Shown in pieces: positions 63,471-64,000 of a stretch of 64,000 nucleotides of DNA. Position 1 is the stretch's first letter; each line of letters begins with the position of its first letter. Under the pieces are notes generated by a model that was given only the letters and a program-made list of their open reading frames with translations, made no database searches and was not told the origin of the DNA. This DNA is from CAYWKS01 sp964458935 (GTDB lineage: Bacteria > Planctomycetota > Phycisphaerae > Phycisphaerales > Zrk34). Made by a program: the position numbers and the translations under genes. The stretch is from positions 62,001 through 126,000 of the forward strand of contig CAYWKS010000002.1 of the NCBI GenBank assembly GCA_964458935.1, in the 5' to 3' direction.

Positions 63471-64000
63471 TCAACTGTCGTCCGTCTCGTCGCGGACCGC
63501 GTCGGGCATGACCGGGCCGGTCGACTCGTTGCCCTCCGCGGAGACCTCCGTGGGCACGCGCGGCTTCTGCGGCGGAGGCGCGTCGGACGCCTTCCAGAAC
63601 TGTGCCTTCTTCAGCCACCCGCGATGCTGATACGGCTCGTACGTGTAGGCGACGCCGTTGGTGAACAGGTTCTGGTGATCGTTCGACCATTGCAGCCAGG
63701 GCTCCGGCTCGTGGCCGAAGTCCTCGCCGGTCAGAAGCTTCAACGACTGGCGAGCGGCGTGGCTGACCCCGAAGTCGTCGTCGGTGAGGACACCGAGCAG
63801 GGCGTCGAACACCCTCGGGCGGGGGTACTGGCCGAGGGCGCGTGCCGCCGCCAGCCGCACGTCGATCTCCTCGTCGTCCTGCGCGGCACGGATCAACGGA
63901 TCGATGGCCTCGTCGGTATGGAGCTTCTGCAGCGCCTTGGCCGCTTCCCACCGCACGATGCTCGCATCGTCCTTCTGCAGGTGGCGGAGGATGACCTGGA
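63471..64000 (-). CDS. HEAT-repeat protein (5' end outside window)
   Basis: The reading frame enters from the right edge. About 176 codons are present: HEAT-like units (VRWEAAKALQKLHTDEAIDPLI read in part, DVRLAAARALGQYP, and DFGVSHAARQSLKLLTG) and then a C-terminal region with LQWSNDHQNLFTNGVAYTYEPYQ and an acidic end. Similar repeat proteins with a terminal aromatic segment are common in Planctomycetes. The function is unknown; protein-protein binding is inferred from the repeats. Confidence 0.75.
   Translation of the reverse strand, partial: QVILRHLQKDDASIVRWEAAKALQKLHTDEAIDPLIRAAQDDEEIDVRLAAARALGQYPRPRVFDALLGVLTDDDFGVSHAARQSLKLLTGEDFGHEPEPWLQWSNDHQNLFTNGVAYTYEPYQHRGWLKKAQFWKASDAPPPQKPRVPTEVSAEGNESTGPVMPDAVRDETDDS

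Overview
The window is about 70 percent G+C by eye and looks like chromosome of a planctomycete, most likely a Phycisphaerae-type lineage. This is inferred from gene content: a formylglycine sulfatase, the single-chain GlmU-like enzyme typical of Bacteroidetes and Planctomycetes, a large polytopic protein resembling the planctomycete DUF6785 type, lipid A/Kdo genes (kdsA, waaA), and an RNA-binding RRM protein with a glycine tail. No rRNA operon, CRISPR array or replication origin was seen. Most genes are ordinary housekeeping genes in short, tightly coupled operons with many ATGA/GTGA stop-start overlaps.

Layout. 1-4.1 kb (minus strand): partial membrane protein, adenylate kinase, a lipoprotein and scpB. 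4.2-8 kb (plus): ASCH-like protein, TIM-barrel isomerase, nadC, AMMECR1 protein, rsmG. 8-13 kb: sulfatase, DinG-type helicase, phosphomannomutase. 13-16 kb (minus): RRM protein, ilvE, rplT, rpmI. 16-21 kb (plus): glycosyltransferase, xseA, rpsT, tRNA-Gln, mcsA-mcsB, a second isomerase.

The centrepiece is 21.4-31.7 kb, one co-directional block from a good sigma70-type promoter to a hairpin. It encodes a split methylmalonyl-CoA mutase, its MeaB GTPase, the epimerase, all four subunits of a biotin-dependent sodium-pumping methylmalonyl-CoA decarboxylase, a biotin ligase and a CoA-transferase. Together these form a near self-contained module converting succinate (as succinyl-CoA) to propionyl-CoA, CO2 and propionate while exporting sodium. 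No biotin carboxylase is present, which favours decarboxylation over ATP-driven carboxylation. The beta subunit carries an unusual soluble insertion of about 165 residues. A PduO cobalamin adenosyltransferase (37.5 kb) and BioD (39.6 kb) lie nearby and could feed the cofactors.

31.7-53.3 kb is mixed metabolism and envelope: waaA, proB, kdsA, eno, a cysteine-less rhodanese lipoprotein, a YhaM-type exoribonuclease, nnrD, larB and larE, aroB, guaA, a partner-switch pair (RsbW-like kinase and STAS antagonist), an MlaE-like permease, a UbiA-like protein and a PTS EIIA. A Pycsar-effector-like membrane protein at 44.7 kb appears frameshifted.

53.4-57.0 kb is an accessory island beginning at the 3' end of tRNA-Ala. 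It holds inverted repeats, dispersed repeats, a small GIY-YIG nuclease, a long repeat-rich noncoding stretch, a much lower-GC glycosidase gene (GH36/alpha-galactosidase-like) and a fragment of a helix-turn-helix protein. 57-64 kb returns to ordinary genes: Nfu, Hsp20, a DtxR-type repressor, methyltransferase, HAD phosphatase, GlmU-like enzyme, zinc dehydrogenase and a partial HEAT-repeat protein.

A recurring signal is TACAAT exactly 7 nt before an ATG (four genes), with close variants elsewhere, suggesting leaderless or nearly leaderless transcription.
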